Origin: an uncultured Clostridia bacterium | GTDB taxonomy: Bacteria; Bacillota; Clostridia; Peptostreptococcales; Anaerovoracaceae | DNA: 14,621 nucleotides | Assembly (NCBI GenBank): GCA_938034165.1 | Contig: CALHKP010000027.1 | Coordinates: 1 to 14,621 of the forward strand | Direction of reading: 5' to 3' | Shown here: positions 14,228-14,621 of the stretch, piece by piece | Layout of the letters: each line of letters starts with the position of its first letter | Position numbering within the stretch: position 1 is the stretch's first letter | Program-made: the position numbers and the translations under genes | The notes under the pieces: generated by a model | Told to the model about the DNA's origin: nothing | Seen by the model: the letters and a program-made list of their open reading frames with translations, nothing else | Databases searched by the model: none

Positions 14228-14621
14228 GGTTGCTGGTTTGATGCCGCTAACTCAGCGCACAGGAGCGGGTAGGCCTTCCGAATATACGGACTAGGGGTGG
14301 TTAGTCGCCTAAAATTTCTCGCTCCGGTGCAGTTAGTCGACACTAACTCTTGAATTTGGAACGGTTAGCTGCAACTAACTCAGCGCATATTGCAAAACCT
14401 TGAATTTGCGCTTACATTTTTCGTCCCTGATTCAGCGCAATTTTACATAATTAAAATCTGCGCTGAGTGAAATGTTGATTTTTCAACAAAAATCTCGGAT
14501 TTTTGTGTCCTTACCATCACATGAAAGGAGATTTTGGCGACAAATATAAGCGGGGTTTTGCAGAACTGTTAGCGCCGGGCTAATTCAGCCATTCCGGGTC
14601 GAGTTAAATTAGCCAATTTTT
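14228..14621. repeat. Palindrome-rich intergenic region, no gene
   Basis: No credible gene lies here; the longest frame with an ATG in a suitable place is 20 codons at 14521. The region holds many inverted repeats: AGTTAGT/ACTAACT at 14331-14348; GTTAG-N6-CTAAC at 14364-14379; a 16-bp stem with one bulge at 14430-14468; two overlapping, mutually exclusive hairpins at 14473-14488 and 14486-14506; and GGCTAATT/AATTAGCC at 14578-14614, followed by five T's at the window end. The octamer TCAGCGCA occurs at 14252, 14380 and 14432, and inverted at 14459. Several of these motifs match 6905-7054. Confidence 0.75.
14430..14468 (+). repeat. Long imperfect hairpin with inverted TCAGCGCA octamers
   Basis: ATTCAGCGCA (14430-14439) pairs with TGCGCTGAGT (14459-14468, one G:U). 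The stem continues as ATTTTA/TAAAAT (14440-14445 with 14452-14457) across one bulged C at 14458, with loop CATAAT. That gives 16 base pairs in total. No T-run follows, so it is not a standard terminator. Confidence 0.8.

Noticed and set aside
14521..14583. 20-codon ATG frame near the right end
   Set aside because: The purine-rich AAAGGAG lies inside the frame rather than before it, and the frame ends in repeat sequence.

Overview
The window looks like chromosomal DNA of a Gram-positive anaerobe (Bacillota, most likely class Clostridia). The reasons are strong GGAGG-type ribosome binding sites with occasional TTG starts, A/T-rich sigma-A promoters (TATAAT, several with an extended TGn), AGA-dominated arginine codons, a group II ECF transporter with its own ATPases, the UPF0237/UPF0210 pair typical of Firmicutes, and a long clostridial-type glutamyl-tRNA synthetase. 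Family or genus cannot be fixed by eye. The left edge (about 1-40) does not continue the ribokinase reading frame and looks like a chimeric contig end.

Layout. (1) 39-4346, plus strand: a tight operon with a ribokinase C-terminus, a nucleoside hydrolase, and a complete ECF transporter (S component, EcfT, two ATPases), closed by a strong terminator at 4424-4467. Read together it is a nucleoside salvage unit: import a nucleoside, cleave it to base plus ribose, phosphorylate the ribose. (2) 4469-4880: mostly non-coding, with no recognisable gene. (3) 4971-6704: an MsbA/LmrA-type ABC exporter half-transporter with its own extended -10 promoter and hairpins in the promoter and leader. (4) 6705-7093: a repeat-rich region between convergent genes, ending in a bidirectional terminator. 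(5) 10515 down to 7094, minus strand: a four-gene operon encoding a probable GME-fold (DUF6873-like) protein, an Elp3-like radical SAM protein, an ACT-domain protein and a UPF0210 protein. Its promoter sits so close to the first ATG that the mRNA is probably leaderless. (6) 10516-10819: divergent promoter region with 46-nt repeats. (7) 10820-12475: gltX, followed by a duplicated copy of its own 3' end and a terminator. (8) 12755-14161: an AGCS-family sodium:amino-acid symporter with its own promoter and terminator. (9) 14228-14621: a second palindrome-rich intergenic region that shares sequence motifs with region 4.

Most of the genes are ordinary housekeeping or metabolic genes. The most interesting points are the nucleoside-linked ECF transporter, whose second ATPase has a degenerate ABC signature; the uncharacterised GME/radical SAM/ACT/UPF0210 operon with a likely leaderless transcript; and a family of intergenic palindromes (GTTAG-N6-CTAAC plus a TCAGCGCA octamer) found in two separate intergenic regions. 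No CRISPR array, intact insertion sequence, rRNA or complete tRNA was seen.
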